Assembly: GCA_030427245.1 (NCBI GenBank)
Contig: JAUHXA010000046.1
Coordinates: 1-60,283, forward strand
DNA length: 60,283 nt
DNA from: Bacteroidia bacterium
GTDB lineage: Bacteria; Bacteroidota; Bacteroidia; Chitinophagales; UBA2359
Direction of reading: 5' to 3'
The position numbers were made by a program, and so were the translations under genes. Below are positions 16,905 through 25,194 of this stretch, piece after piece. The notes under the pieces are model-generated. The model was not told the DNA's origin. It searched no databases and saw only the letters and a program-made list of their open reading frames with translations. How positions within the stretch are numbered: position 1 is the stretch's first letter; every line of letters starts with the position of its first letter.

Positions 16905-17039
16905 CCATACTGCTGTACAAAATGATTTTTGAACCACAAAAGTCTCAAAAGGGCACAAAAGAGATGGTTGAATTTCAGTTTTTTACTTTTGTTTTCTTTG
17001 TGCCTTTTGTGGTTGAATTAAAAATGTAAAGTAGTATGG
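16905..17039. mobile_element. 135-bp palindromic MITE-like element, copy B
   Basis: Same element as at 9939 in the opposite orientation, exactly 135 bp. Ends are CCATACTGCTGTACA and AAGTAGTATGG. Flanks show only a degraded 5-of-7 similarity (ACACGAA and ATACCAA). A 40-codon frame inside starts MIFEPQKSQKG and stops at the right end of the element. Confidence 0.85.
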
Positions 17040-17185
17040 ATACCAACTTCAATGATAAAACCTCCTCTGGATTTTACAATCCTGAGTTTGCATCAAAACT
17101 TCAATCTGCGCTCGATTTACAGTCATCATTCCTTCCCTTTGCTGTAGCTTGTCCATACTCTACTTTCATTAGACAATGGACGTAT

Positions 17186-17320
17186 GCATATTGCTGTACA
17201 AAATGATTTTTGAACCACAAAAGTCTCAAAAGGGCACAAAAGAGATGGCTGAATTTCAGTCCTTTACTTTTGTTTTCTTGTTGTCTTTTGTGGTTGAATT
17301 AAAAATGTACAGTAGCATGA
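17186..17320. mobile_element. 135-bp palindromic MITE-like element, copy C
   Basis: Same orientation as copy B and 146 bp beyond it, exactly 135 bp, with one or two changes at each tip (GCATATTGCTGTACA left, GTACAGTAGCATGA right). No clear target duplication. The 698-bp gap 16827-17524 holds copies B and C, the cellulase promoter and no convincing gene. A 56-codon frame from 17036, using an ATG at the tip of copy B, is unsupported. Confidence 0.8.
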
Positions 17321-17438
17321 TTTTGATTGTCAACTTTATACGTCTTGTTTTTTATCCCCTACTTCTTTCGTCCAAAGTCCAATTGTGACATACACTTCAA
17401 AAATAAAAATGAATAGGAAATGAAAAGCGGTTTTGTCA

Positions 17439-17467
17439 TTGGAATTTCAAAAAAATGTCATATCTTG
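17439..17467 (+). promoter_or_regulatory. Candidate promoter of the GH9 cellulase
   Basis: TTG (17439-17441) and TATCTTG (17461-17467) are separated by 19 bp, near the Bacteroidota -33/-7 spacing, 57 bp upstream of the ATG. The -7 match is imperfect. Confidence 0.4.
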
Positions 17468-17524
17468 AAACTTAAAACTTCACCTACCTTGAAAAATTAA
17501 TTCATGCTCAAAATATAGTTATAA

Positions 17525-20101
17525 ATGAATTTACCCCCTAGTTTTTCTAAAAACCCCTCAACATATATAGTTCTCCTAATCACACTTCTTTGCACCTTCA
17601 ATACGTTTTCCATAGCCGAACCCACGACGATAGACAACCACATCAAAGTCGACCAGTTTGGTTACACACCCGATGCCCAAAAAATAGCAGTCATCAGCAA
17701 TCCCATCACAGGCTTCAATGCAGGGGATTCATTCACAGCAGGCAGTACCTATCAAATCCGAGATTGGGACAGTGATGCAGTGGTATTCAGCGCTGCCCCA
17801 ACTGCTTGGAATAATGGCGAAACCCACAGTCAATCAGGTGATAAGGTTTGGTGGTTTGATTTTTCGACAGTCACCGAAGCTGGGAGCTACTATGTTTTTG
17901 ATGTCACCAATCAAGTAGGTTCGGGGCGGTTTGAGATTGCAGAAGACGTGTATACCGAAGTATTGAAGGCAGCAGTTCGCACCTTTTTCTACCAACGTTG
18001 CAATTTTGCCAAAGAAGCCCCTTATGCCGAAACGGGTTGGACAGATGCGGCGAGTTTTGTGGGAACAGAACAGGACGGTGATTGTCGTTTGGTCAGCAAT
18101 CCTTCGCCTTCAACTTCCAAAGATTTGACAGGCGGTTGGTTCGATGCAGGAGATTACAACAAATACATCAACTTTGCGGATGGAGTCGTGCATGATTTGC
18201 TTTCGGCTTATGAAGAAAATTCTGCGATTTGGACAGACAACTTCAATATTCCCGAATCCAACAATGGCGTACCTGATATTTTGGACGAATTGAAGTGGGA
18301 ATTGGATTGGTTCTTGAAAATGCAGGAAGAAAGTGGGGCTGTATTGCACAAAATATCCTCAACCAACTTCAATACTTCCAGTCCTCCAAGCACCGATACT
18401 GAAGTGCGCCGATACGCTCCTGCAACAGCTTCTGCCACGATTTCGGCTTGTGGAGCATTTGCTCACGCCGCCATCGTGTATCAATCATTGGACGATACAG
18501 ATATGCAGGCTTATGGAGATGTATTGGAAGCGGCTGCCCTTAATGCGTGGAATTGGCTGCAATTAAATTCGGAGCAAATTCCTTCTTCTTACAATAATTC
18601 TGGCTTTGTCAATGCAGTGGCAGAAGATACACCTTATCAGCAAACTGCCAATCGAATTGCAGCAGCCGTTTACCTCTATGCTTTGACCGACGATACTTCT
18701 TACCGCACTTATTTTGATGACAATTGGCCCGAATTGCATTTGTATCAATGGTGGTTTGCCTATCCTTTTGAAGATGAGTTTCAAGATCCAGCTTTGTATT
18801 ATACCACATTGGACGGAGCAACTCCTGCAATCGTGAATGAAGTTTTGGAGCGATATGGTGTTTCGGTAGAGCAGAGTGATGTGAATTTGCCGACTTTCAC
18901 GAATAGCGATGATGCATACAGGGCTTTTTTGACGGACAACAACCATGTTTGGGGCAGTAATGGCGTGAAATCCGTCAAAGGTTCGGTGTTTTACAACATG
19001 ATACAGTATGGCATAGATTCTTCCAACGAAACCAATTATCGCAATGCTGCAATGGGATATTTGCACTATATTCATGGAGTCAATCCATTGGGCTTGGTAT
19101 ACTTGTCGAATATGGGCAGCTATGGTGCCGAAAATTCGGTGACGGAGTTTTATCATGCTTGGTTCACAAATGGAAGTTCTTTGTGGGACAAAGTAGACGT
19201 GTCGACTTACGGTCCTGCGCCTGGATTTTTGACAGGTGGGGTGAATCCTTCTTTTGCACCTGATGCATCTTATGGCGGCATCATTTCCCCTCCTCAAAAT
19301 CAGCCTGTCCTCAAATCCTACAAAGATTGGAACACGAGCTATCCTGAAAATTCATGGGAAATCACCGAAAATTCTATTACTTATCAAAGTGCTTATATCA
19401 AACTTTTGTCGAAGTTTGTAAGTGTTTCTGTCAATGAGGATATACGAGTGAAGGCAAAAGTATGGCTAGGAGCTGCTTACGATGAAAGTACGGGTGAAAT
19501 GAAAACCGATTTGTTGGATAGAGGATTGCTACCTTTGCAGCAACCCTTCAATGTTTCGCCGTGGAACTACAATGGTTCGGAAACTTTTGCTGCTCTTCCA
19601 GCTAATAGTGTAGATTGGCTGCTTTTGGAATTGCGAAATGGAGCAGACAAGTCCGAAATCCTTGCTCAAAGAGCTGGAATTTTATTGAAGGATGGAACAA
19701 TTGTTGGGCTTGACGGTTTGGAAGGAATAACAGTTGATGCGTTACCGAGTGGAGAATATTATCTTTCGGTTAAAAGTCGACATCATCTGGGGCTTTTGAG
19801 TTCAAATACACTATCCTTGCCGAATCAAACGCCTTTTGATTTTGGTTTGGCGAGCAATATAGAAGGTGGAGTTTCACAATTGGTAGACTTGGGGGCAGGC
19901 ATAATGGCTTGTATTGCAGGAGATTTTGATAGCAATGGGATTGTGAATGTAGAGGACTTCAATTTTTTTACCAATCACATGGCCCAACTAAATGGGTATT
20001 CGGATGCTGACTGCAACATGGACGGAAATGTGACCGTAGAAGACTACAATTTTTATCAACAAAATGCGAGTGTGATAGGAGTGGAGGATATTAGATACTG
20101 A
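17525..20101 (+). CDS. Secreted GH9 cellulase (endoglucanase) with dockerin-like C-terminal module
   Basis: The 858-residue protein hydrolyses beta-1,4-glucan by family resemblance. It has a signal peptide (1-31), an N-terminal Ig-like CelD_N domain (about 38-130, VDQFGYTPDAQKIAV), and a GH9 (alpha/alpha)6 catalytic domain (about 140-630). Catalytic residues are visible: D207 and D210 in GGWFDAGDYNKY, and acid E615 in SWEITENSITYQSAY. The C-terminal 220 residues (640-858) are a separate module shared with the protein at 52116. It has the landmarks LLPLQQPFNVSPWNYNGSE and VDWLLLELRNG and ends in two Ca-binding-like dockerin repeats (FDSNGIVNVEDFN, CNMDGNVTVEDYN) and the tail NASVIGVEDIRY. This tail probably targets or anchors the enzyme at the cell surface; that is inference. 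No cohesin gene is nearby. Confidence 0.93.
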   Translation: MNLPPSFSKNPSTYIVLLITLLCTFNTFSIAEPTTIDNHIKVDQFGYTPDAQKIAVISNPITGFNAGDSFTAGSTYQIRDWDSDAVVFSAAPTAWNNGETHSQSGDKVWWFDFSTVTEAGSYYVFDVTNQVGSGRFEIAEDVYTEVLKAAVRTFFYQRCNFAKEAPYAETGWTDAASFVGTEQDGDCRLVSNPSPSTSKDLTGGWFDAGDYNKYINFADGVVHDLLSAYEENSAIWTDNFNIPESNNGVPDILDELKWELDWFLKMQEESGAVLHKISSTNFNTSSPPSTDTEVRRYAPATASATISACGAFAHAAIVYQSLDDTDMQAYGDVLEAAALNAWNWLQLNSEQIPSSYNNSGFVNAVAEDTPYQQTANRIAAAVYLYALTDDTSYRTYFDDNWPELHLYQWWFAYPFEDEFQDPALYYTTLDGATPAIVNEVLERYGVSVEQSDVNLPTFTNSDDAYRAFLTDNNHVWGSNGVKSVKGSVFYNMIQYGIDSSNETNYRNAAMGYLHYIHGVNPLGLVYLSNMGSYGAENSVTEFYHAWFTNGSSLWDKVDVSTYGPAPGFLTGGVNPSFAPDASYGGIISPPQNQPVLKSYKDWNTSYPENSWEITENSITYQSAYIKLLSKFVSVSVNEDIRVKAKVWLGAAYDESTGEMKTDLLDRGLLPLQQPFNVSPWNYNGSETFAALPANSVDWLLLELRNGADKSEILAQRAGILLKDGTIVGLDGLEGITVDALPSGEYYLSVKSRHHLGLLSSNTLSLPNQTPFDFGLASNIEGGVSQLVDLGAGIMACIAGDFDSNGIVNVEDFNFFTNHMAQLNGYSDADCNMDGNVTVEDYNFYQQNASVIGVEDIRY

Positions 20102-20102
20102 G

Positions 20103-20178
20103 GGAGTAGGAGTTAGATATCGGGAGTGAGAAACTAATGTATCATTGCCGAGGCCTGATTCCTCTCGCCTAACCCTAA
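20103..20178. repeat. Purine-rich/pyrimidine-rich imperfect inverted repeat
   Basis: A left half GGGAGTAGGAGTTAG...GGGAGTGAG and a right half CCTGATTCCTCTCGCCTAACC can fold loosely on each other between the cellulase stop and the antiporter start. It recalls the element at 5308-5361 and may be a degenerate dispersed repeat. Confidence 0.35.
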
Positions 20179-20205
20179 ATAAACTTTAAAATTTTTACGA
20201 TAAAT

Positions 20206-22086
20206 ATGCTTGAGTTAGGAGGAATAGTAATATTGGGAATTTTGGGGCAGTGGATAGCTTGGAAGACAAGAGTTCCTGCTATTTTGCCACTGATTTTGAT
20301 AGGTTTGGGAGTAGGGCCTATTTCAGAATATTTTATGGGGCATAAGTTCATAACCCCTATTTTGGATGAAGCAGGACGTGGTTTGTTTCCGGCCGCTAGT
20401 TTTTTCTACTTTGTATCCATGTCTATTGGTGTAATACTTTTTGAAGGAGGATTAACCCTCAAACTCGAAGAGGTACAAAAAAGTGGAACAACCATCTTGA
20501 GACTGATTACAGTAGGCTCACTCATCACTTTTTTAGGAGGTACATTGGCGGCTTATTTCGCAGTCGGTCTGACTTGGAATATGGCGTTTTTGTTTGCCGC
20601 TTTGATCATCGTGACAGGCCCAACGGTTATTGCCCCAATTCTTAGAAATTTGCCCTTGAATAAAAATGCTTCAACGGTATTGAAGTGGGAAGGAATTTTG
20701 ATTGACCCGATTGGCGCATTGGTAGCGGTATTGGTATTTGAATTTATTTTAGTAGGTGCTTCAGGACATGCGGGCGAAGCCTTTACGAGTGTAGCTTTTG
20801 GAGAATTTTCCAAAATCTTGGTAGTGGGCACGGGTTTAGGATTTGGAGGAGCATATTTATTGAAGTATTTGCTAACCCATCACTTAGTGCCACATTACCT
20901 AATCAATGTTTTTACCTTAGCATTGGTATTACTTGTTTTTGTCGTTTCGGATTTACTGGCTCACGAATCAGGATTATTGACAGTAGTAGTAATGGGCATG
21001 GCAGTTGGCAATATGAATGTGCCTTATCTTAAGGACATTCTAAATTTTAAAGAATCCATAACAGTTTTGTTAATTTCTGTTTTGTTTATCACCCTTTCTG
21101 CCAATATAAGTGTAGCTGACTTAGAATTGCTCAATACAAATACACTTATCTTGTTTTTGATAGTTTTGTTATTGCTACGTCCTTTGAGTGTCTTTGTGAG
21201 TACCTATGGAGGTATTTTGAGTTTCAAGGAAAAAATATTTATTTCGATGGTCGGTCCTCGTGGAATAGTCGCAGCAGGGATTGCCTCTGTGTTTGGATTG
21301 AAGCTTGTAGAAAAGGGAATCGAAGGCGCAAATATGTTGACCCCTTTGGTCTTTTTGATTGTATTAGGGACGGTATTGTTTACAGCTTTGACTGCACGAT
21401 TTTTTGCAAAAAGACTGAATATCATCATGGACGATTCAACAGGTGTCACCATCATTGGAGCAAATGCAGGGGCACGCTTGATCGCCAAATTTTTGCAGGA
21501 CAATGGTCGCCATGTTGTATTAATTGACAACTCTGAAGTAAAAGTAAACAGAGCACATGAATTAGGCTTAGAAGCCTTCAAGGACAATATTTTTGATGAA
21601 AACTTACCCAACCAATTTGACTTATTGGATATGGGTTATTTGCTGGCACTTAGCGAAAACGAAAGGGTAAATCAGTATGCTTGCGAAAATCTTCAAAGTA
21701 CTTTAGGAGAACATGGAAGTTATCGTCTTTTGACTCCATCCGAAGTGAAAGATAGAAATCAATCTCCTCCAAAAAATGCCTTGTTTGATACAACGGTTGA
21801 TTTTCTGAACTTTATTGAAGCCGCTCGTGACTTCCCCGAAATTTTGGAAGCTTTCTATGAAAAGGAGGAAGACTTTGATATTTTGCTAAAAAAATGCCAC
21901 GATTCTCGTGAGCGAATCCCTTTATTTGTTCGTCGAAAAGACGAGCAGTTTGAAGTGGTTCCAGCCAATCGAGAAAATTTTAGAGTAGAGGATGGAGTTG
22001 CATTGGTTTATATGGGCAGAGAAATTACGGAGGAGGAGATTGAAGCAGAAAGAAAGGTGAGGGAAGAAAAAATGGTGGAAGGATAG
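20206..22086 (+). CDS. CPA-family cation:proton antiporter with C-terminal TrkA-N domain
   Basis: The 626-residue membrane protein has about 12 membrane segments in residues 1-405 (Na_H_Exchanger fold), including VGPRGIVAAGIASVFGL and ALIIVTGPTVIAPILRNLP. A Rossmann-type TrkA-N (RCK) domain starts at about 412 (TGVTIIGANAGARLIAKFL, then VVLIDNS at 437). The layout is that of NhaP/Kef-like antiporters that exchange Na+ or K+ for H+ and are gated by nucleotide. The C-terminus is acidic (EITEEEIEAERKVREE). It appears to be a monocistronic gene. Ion specificity cannot be read from sequence. Confidence 0.9.
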   Translation: MLELGGIVILGILGQWIAWKTRVPAILPLILIGLGVGPISEYFMGHKFITPILDEAGRGLFPAASFFYFVSMSIGVILFEGGLTLKLEEVQKSGTTILRLITVGSLITFLGGTLAAYFAVGLTWNMAFLFAALIIVTGPTVIAPILRNLPLNKNASTVLKWEGILIDPIGALVAVLVFEFILVGASGHAGEAFTSVAFGEFSKILVVGTGLGFGGAYLLKYLLTHHLVPHYLINVFTLALVLLVFVVSDLLAHESGLLTVVVMGMAVGNMNVPYLKDILNFKESITVLLISVLFITLSANISVADLELLNTNTLILFLIVLLLLRPLSVFVSTYGGILSFKEKIFISMVGPRGIVAAGIASVFGLKLVEKGIEGANMLTPLVFLIVLGTVLFTALTARFFAKRLNIIMDDSTGVTIIGANAGARLIAKFLQDNGRHVVLIDNSEVKVNRAHELGLEAFKDNIFDENLPNQFDLLDMGYLLALSENERVNQYACENLQSTLGEHGSYRLLTPSEVKDRNQSPPKNALFDTTVDFLNFIEAARDFPEILEAFYEKEEDFDILLKKCHDSRERIPLFVRRKDEQFEVVPANRENFRVEDGVALVYMGREITEEEIEAERKVREEKMVEG

Positions 22087-22152
22087 CAGAATAGTAAATG
22101 AGTGTTAGATTGTTTTTCAAATTAACTCAAGTAAGGCTGTGGGAATCTTACT

Positions 22153-22190
22153 AAAAAAGGGAAACAAGTTGAAGCTCCAACTCATTTCCC
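22153..22190 (-). terminator. Intrinsic terminator of the blaI-blaR/tonB unit
   Basis: GGGAAA and TTTCCC with inner AAGTTG/CCAACT arms form a hairpin (22159-22190). On the minus strand it is followed by six T (22153-22158), 54 bp past the stop at 22244. Confidence 0.65.
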
Positions 22191-22243
22191 CTCTATCCAA
22201 TTATTTCCATCAATCTTTACAATAACTCAATTCGTTCTTTTGT

Positions 22244-23497
22244 TCAGTTCAATTGGAAGTTAATCGGCAAAGTCAATTCCACTTTTACTTTTTCGCCTTT
22301 GTTCATACCTGGAGTCCAGTTTGGCATTGCGTTGATGACCCTCAAAGCTTCAGCATCACATTCAGGGTGAAACCCTTTTGTTACCTTTGCATTGGTCACC
22401 TCTCCTTTTTCGTTGATGACAAAGCTAACGAAAGACTTTCCTTCAATCTTTGCGTCATGTGGAGCCTTAGGATATTTCACATTATCTATCATAAACTTCA
22501 CCAAGGCTTCAAATCCACCTGCAAATTCAGGCATTTGGTCGACCTCTTGATAAACATCGCCTTCGCCTTTATCTGCTACAACTTCCGAAATAGGAGTTTG
22601 TTTTTCAACTGATTCTGCTTCCGAACAAGAAAACAACAAAAAGCTCAATCCCAACAAAGGAATCGCTAAAAAATAAGTCCAGAGCGTGCGGTTTTGTGTT
22701 TGTGTGTTTTTCATCATGAGAATACGTTTTTTAATTTGATGTTTAGAAAAATGATTACTAATTTGAATGACATTGCAATGTATCGCTTGTTGCACAATCA
22801 GTTGTGCATACGTTTTTCGGTTTTGGGGATACTGCTTCAATACAACACTATCCGCTAAATATTCATGTACTTCCTGCAATTTTTGCTGGTACAAATACAC
22901 AATCGGGTTGAACCAACACACCACCTTCAAGACCTCCAACAACAAAATGTCATAACTGTGTTGCTGCTCTATGTGAGCCTCTTCGTGCAAGAGAATTTGT
23001 TCTTTTGCCAATTGAGAAAGTTGTTGGGTGTTGATAACCAAATATTTGAGAAAAGAAAAAGTGGGCAACTGTTGGGTTTCTATGAGGTAATAACCTTTTT
23101 CTGAGACAATACTGTTGGCTTTGTGTTTTTGGACGAAATGTCCAAACGACCACAACTGCCCCAACAATCGAAAACTGAACAACAATACGCCTGTAAAATA
23201 GATGATACTCAATACTTCAACCAAACCCATATTTTGCTGCAATCGTTGACTCGCCTCTGCTTCAATAGAAATGCTCTGTAAAACATAGGACCAAGCTGGA
23301 GCATCTGCAATCGCCTGATCGCCATACACCAATGGTATTTGTAGCAAAGGCAATATCAAAGCAGTGACTGCACTCAACAATAGGAAACAGCGATTCCATT
23401 GAAGGGAAGTCTGTTTTTGTAGCAAAAAGCAATAGAATAGATAAAACAAGGTCATGCAGAGGCTGACCTCTGTTAGGTATATTAGTAGGTTTTGCAT
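22244..23497 (-). CDS. BlaR1/MecR1-like M56 peptidase fused to a TonB C-terminal domain
   Basis: The 417-residue protein has four N-terminal membrane segments with an M56 metalloprotease domain. The zinc motif HEEAH is at 171-175 (ILLHEEAHIEQQHS), followed by a Trp-Phe-Asn-Pro membrane motif (CWFNPIVYLY). A further membrane helix (about 272-290) precedes a TonB_C domain (about 325-417: GGFEALVKFMIDNVKYP, GEVTNAKVTKGFHPECDAEAL). In Bacteroidota such fusions sit next to BlaI repressors and are thought to cleave the repressor after an envelope signal. The penicillin-binding sensor domain of classical BlaR1 is absent, so the signal is probably not a beta-lactam. It lies 114 bp downstream of blaI on the same strand. 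Confidence 0.9.
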   Translation of the reverse strand: MQNLLIYLTEVSLCMTLFYLFYCFLLQKQTSLQWNRCFLLLSAVTALILPLLQIPLVYGDQAIADAPAWSYVLQSISIEAEASQRLQQNMGLVEVLSIIYFTGVLLFSFRLLGQLWSFGHFVQKHKANSIVSEKGYYLIETQQLPTFSFLKYLVINTQQLSQLAKEQILLHEEAHIEQQHSYDILLLEVLKVVCWFNPIVYLYQQKLQEVHEYLADSVVLKQYPQNRKTYAQLIVQQAIHCNVIQISNHFSKHQIKKRILMMKNTQTQNRTLWTYFLAIPLLGLSFLLFSCSEAESVEKQTPISEVVADKGEGDVYQEVDQMPEFAGGFEALVKFMIDNVKYPKAPHDAKIEGKSFVSFVINEKGEVTNAKVTKGFHPECDAEALRVINAMPNWTPGMNKGEKVKVELTLPINFQLN

Positions 23498-23611
23498 GGG
23501 AATTTATTTAATATTTAGGTATTACAGAGCTTTGAACGACAAGAATTCACAGTAAAAAAGGAATCGCATTTGAAGTTAGGGGTGCATTTTTTAATTTCCA
23601 TTCATTCTTGT

Positions 23612-23971
23612 TCAATCTTCCTCCAACTCTTTCAATAAATCTTCAATATCCTCCTTATCCAGCTTCTCTTCCTTCGCAAAAAAAGATACCATTTTTTTGA
23701 AAGAGCCGTCAAAATAATTGCTCACCATACTGTTCATCAAAAATTTTCGATAATCAGATTTATTGAAAGTAGGGGAGTAGATATTCGTTCTTCCAAAAGT
23801 TTCATAACTCACATAGCCTTTTTTCACCAAGACCTTTACCATTGAAGCCACCGTAGTAGGCGGAATTTCTTCTCCTTTCGGCAACGAGGTACGAATATCT
23901 CCCAATGCCGCCCTTTCGAGTTTCCAAAGAGCTTGCATGATTCTTTCTTCTGCTTTTGTCAGTTTTTCCAT
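23612..23971 (-). CDS. blaI: BlaI/MecI-family transcriptional repressor
   Basis: The 119-residue protein has a winged helix in residues 1-75 (LTKAEERIMQALWKLERAALGDI, PPTTVASMVKVLVKKGYV) and a C-terminal dimerisation helix region. BlaI repressors bind palindromic TACA/TGTA-type operators as dimers and are inactivated by proteolysis by the membrane M56 partner, here encoded next door. A near-perfect inverted repeat overlaps the -33 region of its own promoter (see 24001-24049), in keeping with autorepression. The C-terminus ends in an acidic run (EDIEDLLKELEED). Confidence 0.93.
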   Translation of the reverse strand: MEKLTKAEERIMQALWKLERAALGDIRTSLPKGEEIPPTTVASMVKVLVKKGYVSYETFGRTNIYSPTFNKSDYRKFLMNSMVSNYFDGSFKKMVSFFAKEEKLDKEDIEDLLKELEED

Positions 23972-24000
23972 TGATTATGTGATTGTCTTTAACGATGGTT

Positions 24001-24049
24001 CAAAGATAAAACTTATTTTTCAATTTTACAACTGTTTTTACAGTTATAA
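24001..24049 (-). promoter_or_regulatory. blaI promoter with overlapping palindromic operator
   Basis: On the minus strand TATCTTTG (24001-24008) matches the -7 consensus, and TTG (24029-24031) lies 20 bp upstream of it. The inverted repeat TTACAACTGT (24026-24035) / ACAGTTATAA (24040-24049), one mismatch, covers the -33 box. This is the expected position for a BlaI operator, 55-78 bp before the ATG. Confidence 0.7.
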
Positions 24050-24106
24050 AACTATTTCTTGAAATAAATCATCGTTCTGTCAAATAATGTTAAATATTTT
24101 AGTTTA

Positions 24107-24139
24107 TTGCTCAAAATTTGTTATTTTTGGTTATGTTTG
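24107..24139 (+). promoter_or_regulatory. Promoter of the DUF899 gene
   Basis: TTG (24107-24109), 22 bp, then TATGTTTG (24132-24139), a full match to TAnnTTTG. Predicted transcription start is near 24146, about 95 nt before the ATG. Confidence 0.55.
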
Positions 24140-24143
24140 AGTT

Positions 24144-24184
24144 CAGACTATAAATGTCTTCAAAGCTTTTGTAGTCTGTTTTTT
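24144..24184 (+). terminator. Terminator-like hairpin at the 5' end of the DUF899 leader
   Basis: CAGACTATAAA (24144-24154) pairs with TTTGTAGTCTG (24168-24178), 11 bp with one G-U pair, followed directly by six T. It begins at the predicted transcript start and lies 57 bp before the ATG. It could be an attenuator or a 5' stabiliser; both ideas are inference. Confidence 0.5.
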
Positions 24185-24241
24185 CAAAATACCTTTCCCA
24201 AAATTTCGGGATAAGCTATTCAACATTCAAAATTAGAAACC

Positions 24242-24826
24242 ATGACTTTAGACGACAACACACTTCAAGAACGCATCCATGAACTCGAAAAAGAAATCAT
24301 GGACAAAAAACAAGCTCTTGCCAAACTCCGTAAAGACCTCATTCCACAGGAAATGAAAGACTATGAGCTGACGAATCACAAAGGCGAATCGGTTCAACTA
24401 TCTGATTTGTTCGGAGATTCGAATGAAATGCTGTTGGTCTTCAATATGGGAAAATCTTGCCAATGGTGCACACTTTGGGCAGACGGTTACAATGGCATCA
24501 GTCAGCACATTCAAAACCGAGCCGCTTTCATAGTTGTGTCTCCCGATTCGCCCGAAGTTCAAAAAGAATTTGCAGCTTCCCGAAATTGGGATTTTCCAAT
24601 GTTGAGCTATAAAGGCTCTGAAATTGGCAAAGATTTAGGCTATCAAACCGCCGAAGGCTATTATATGCCAGGCGTGATTTCGTTGAGTAAGTCAGAGGAT
24701 GGAAAAATTTGCTATCATAGCAAAGCCTTTTTCGGACCAAGCGACAACTATTGTGTACAATACGACTTTATGGATTTGCTGCCAAAAGGGGCGAAAAATT
24801 GGCAGCCGAAATTTGAGTATTCTTAG
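24242..24826 (+). CDS. DUF899-family thioredoxin-like protein
   Basis: The 194-residue cytosolic protein starts with a helical stretch (LQERIHELEKEIMDKKQALAKLRKDL), then a thioredoxin-like domain with the pair C73-Q-W-C76 (MGKSCQWCTLWADG) and the segment FIVVSPDSPEVQKEFAASRNW. DUF899 members are predicted dithiol-disulfide oxidoreductases; substrates are unknown. There is no signal peptide. A C-terminal fragment of an unrelated membrane protein follows the stop codon in the same frame (24827-24964). The gene has its own promoter and a terminator-like leader hairpin, so conditional expression is possible. Confidence 0.88.
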   Translation: MTLDDNTLQERIHELEKEIMDKKQALAKLRKDLIPQEMKDYELTNHKGESVQLSDLFGDSNEMLLVFNMGKSCQWCTLWADGYNGISQHIQNRAAFIVVSPDSPEVQKEFAASRNWDFPMLSYKGSEIGKDLGYQTAEGYYMPGVISLSKSEDGKICYHSKAFFGPSDNYCVQYDFMDLLPKGAKNWQPKFEYS

Positions 24827-24964
24827 ATTGGTCTTATTGCAGGAAAGGTTTTGGCAAAAGCTGGGTTTTTTGCCCTTTTATTGAAGTTCTGGAAAATGAT
24901 TGCGATTGGAGCAGTTGCCTTTTTTGCCTTTATCAAACGGATTTTTACAGGCGGAGGGAATTGA
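24827..24964 (+). pseudogene. Relic: C-terminal end of a DUF2167-like membrane protein
   Basis: Directly after the DUF899 stop, in the same frame, 45 codons read as a coherent protein end: GKVLAKAGFFALLLKFWK, then IAIGAVAFFAFIKRIF and GGGN before TGA at 24962. The pattern of a Gly/Ala/Phe membrane helix with Lys-rich edges resembles the C-terminus of DUF2167 membrane-anchored proteins, as I remember that family. No upstream part of such a gene exists here, so this is a remnant of a deletion that joined the DUF899 gene to its tail. The rest of the gap (24965-25194) shows nothing. Confidence 0.5.
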
Positions 24965-25194
24965 TATGGTGAGAGTTGGGGAATGGTGAATGAATTGTTT
25001 ATTCTACTGAAAGTCAATTTCTCATTCCTCCTTCTATAAGATTTAGGATTCTTTAACATCTTGAACCACTTCAACTTGAAACTTTAATAAGGGTATCATA
25101 GTTATTAGGATTGAATTAAGCAAACAAACAAAATGAGTTCGCTTTCCTAGTTTTTTTTATAAATACTCAACTTAGAGTTGAAAAAGGTCGAAGA

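Noticed and set aside
17036-17206. 56-codon frame between palindromic copies B and C
   Set aside because: Its ATG is the tip of copy B and its stop lies in copy C; no promoter or similarity could be supported.
18563-19297. 244-codon antisense frame inside the GH9 gene
   Set aside because: Arg/Cys/His/Ile-rich shadow of a well-supported coding gene.
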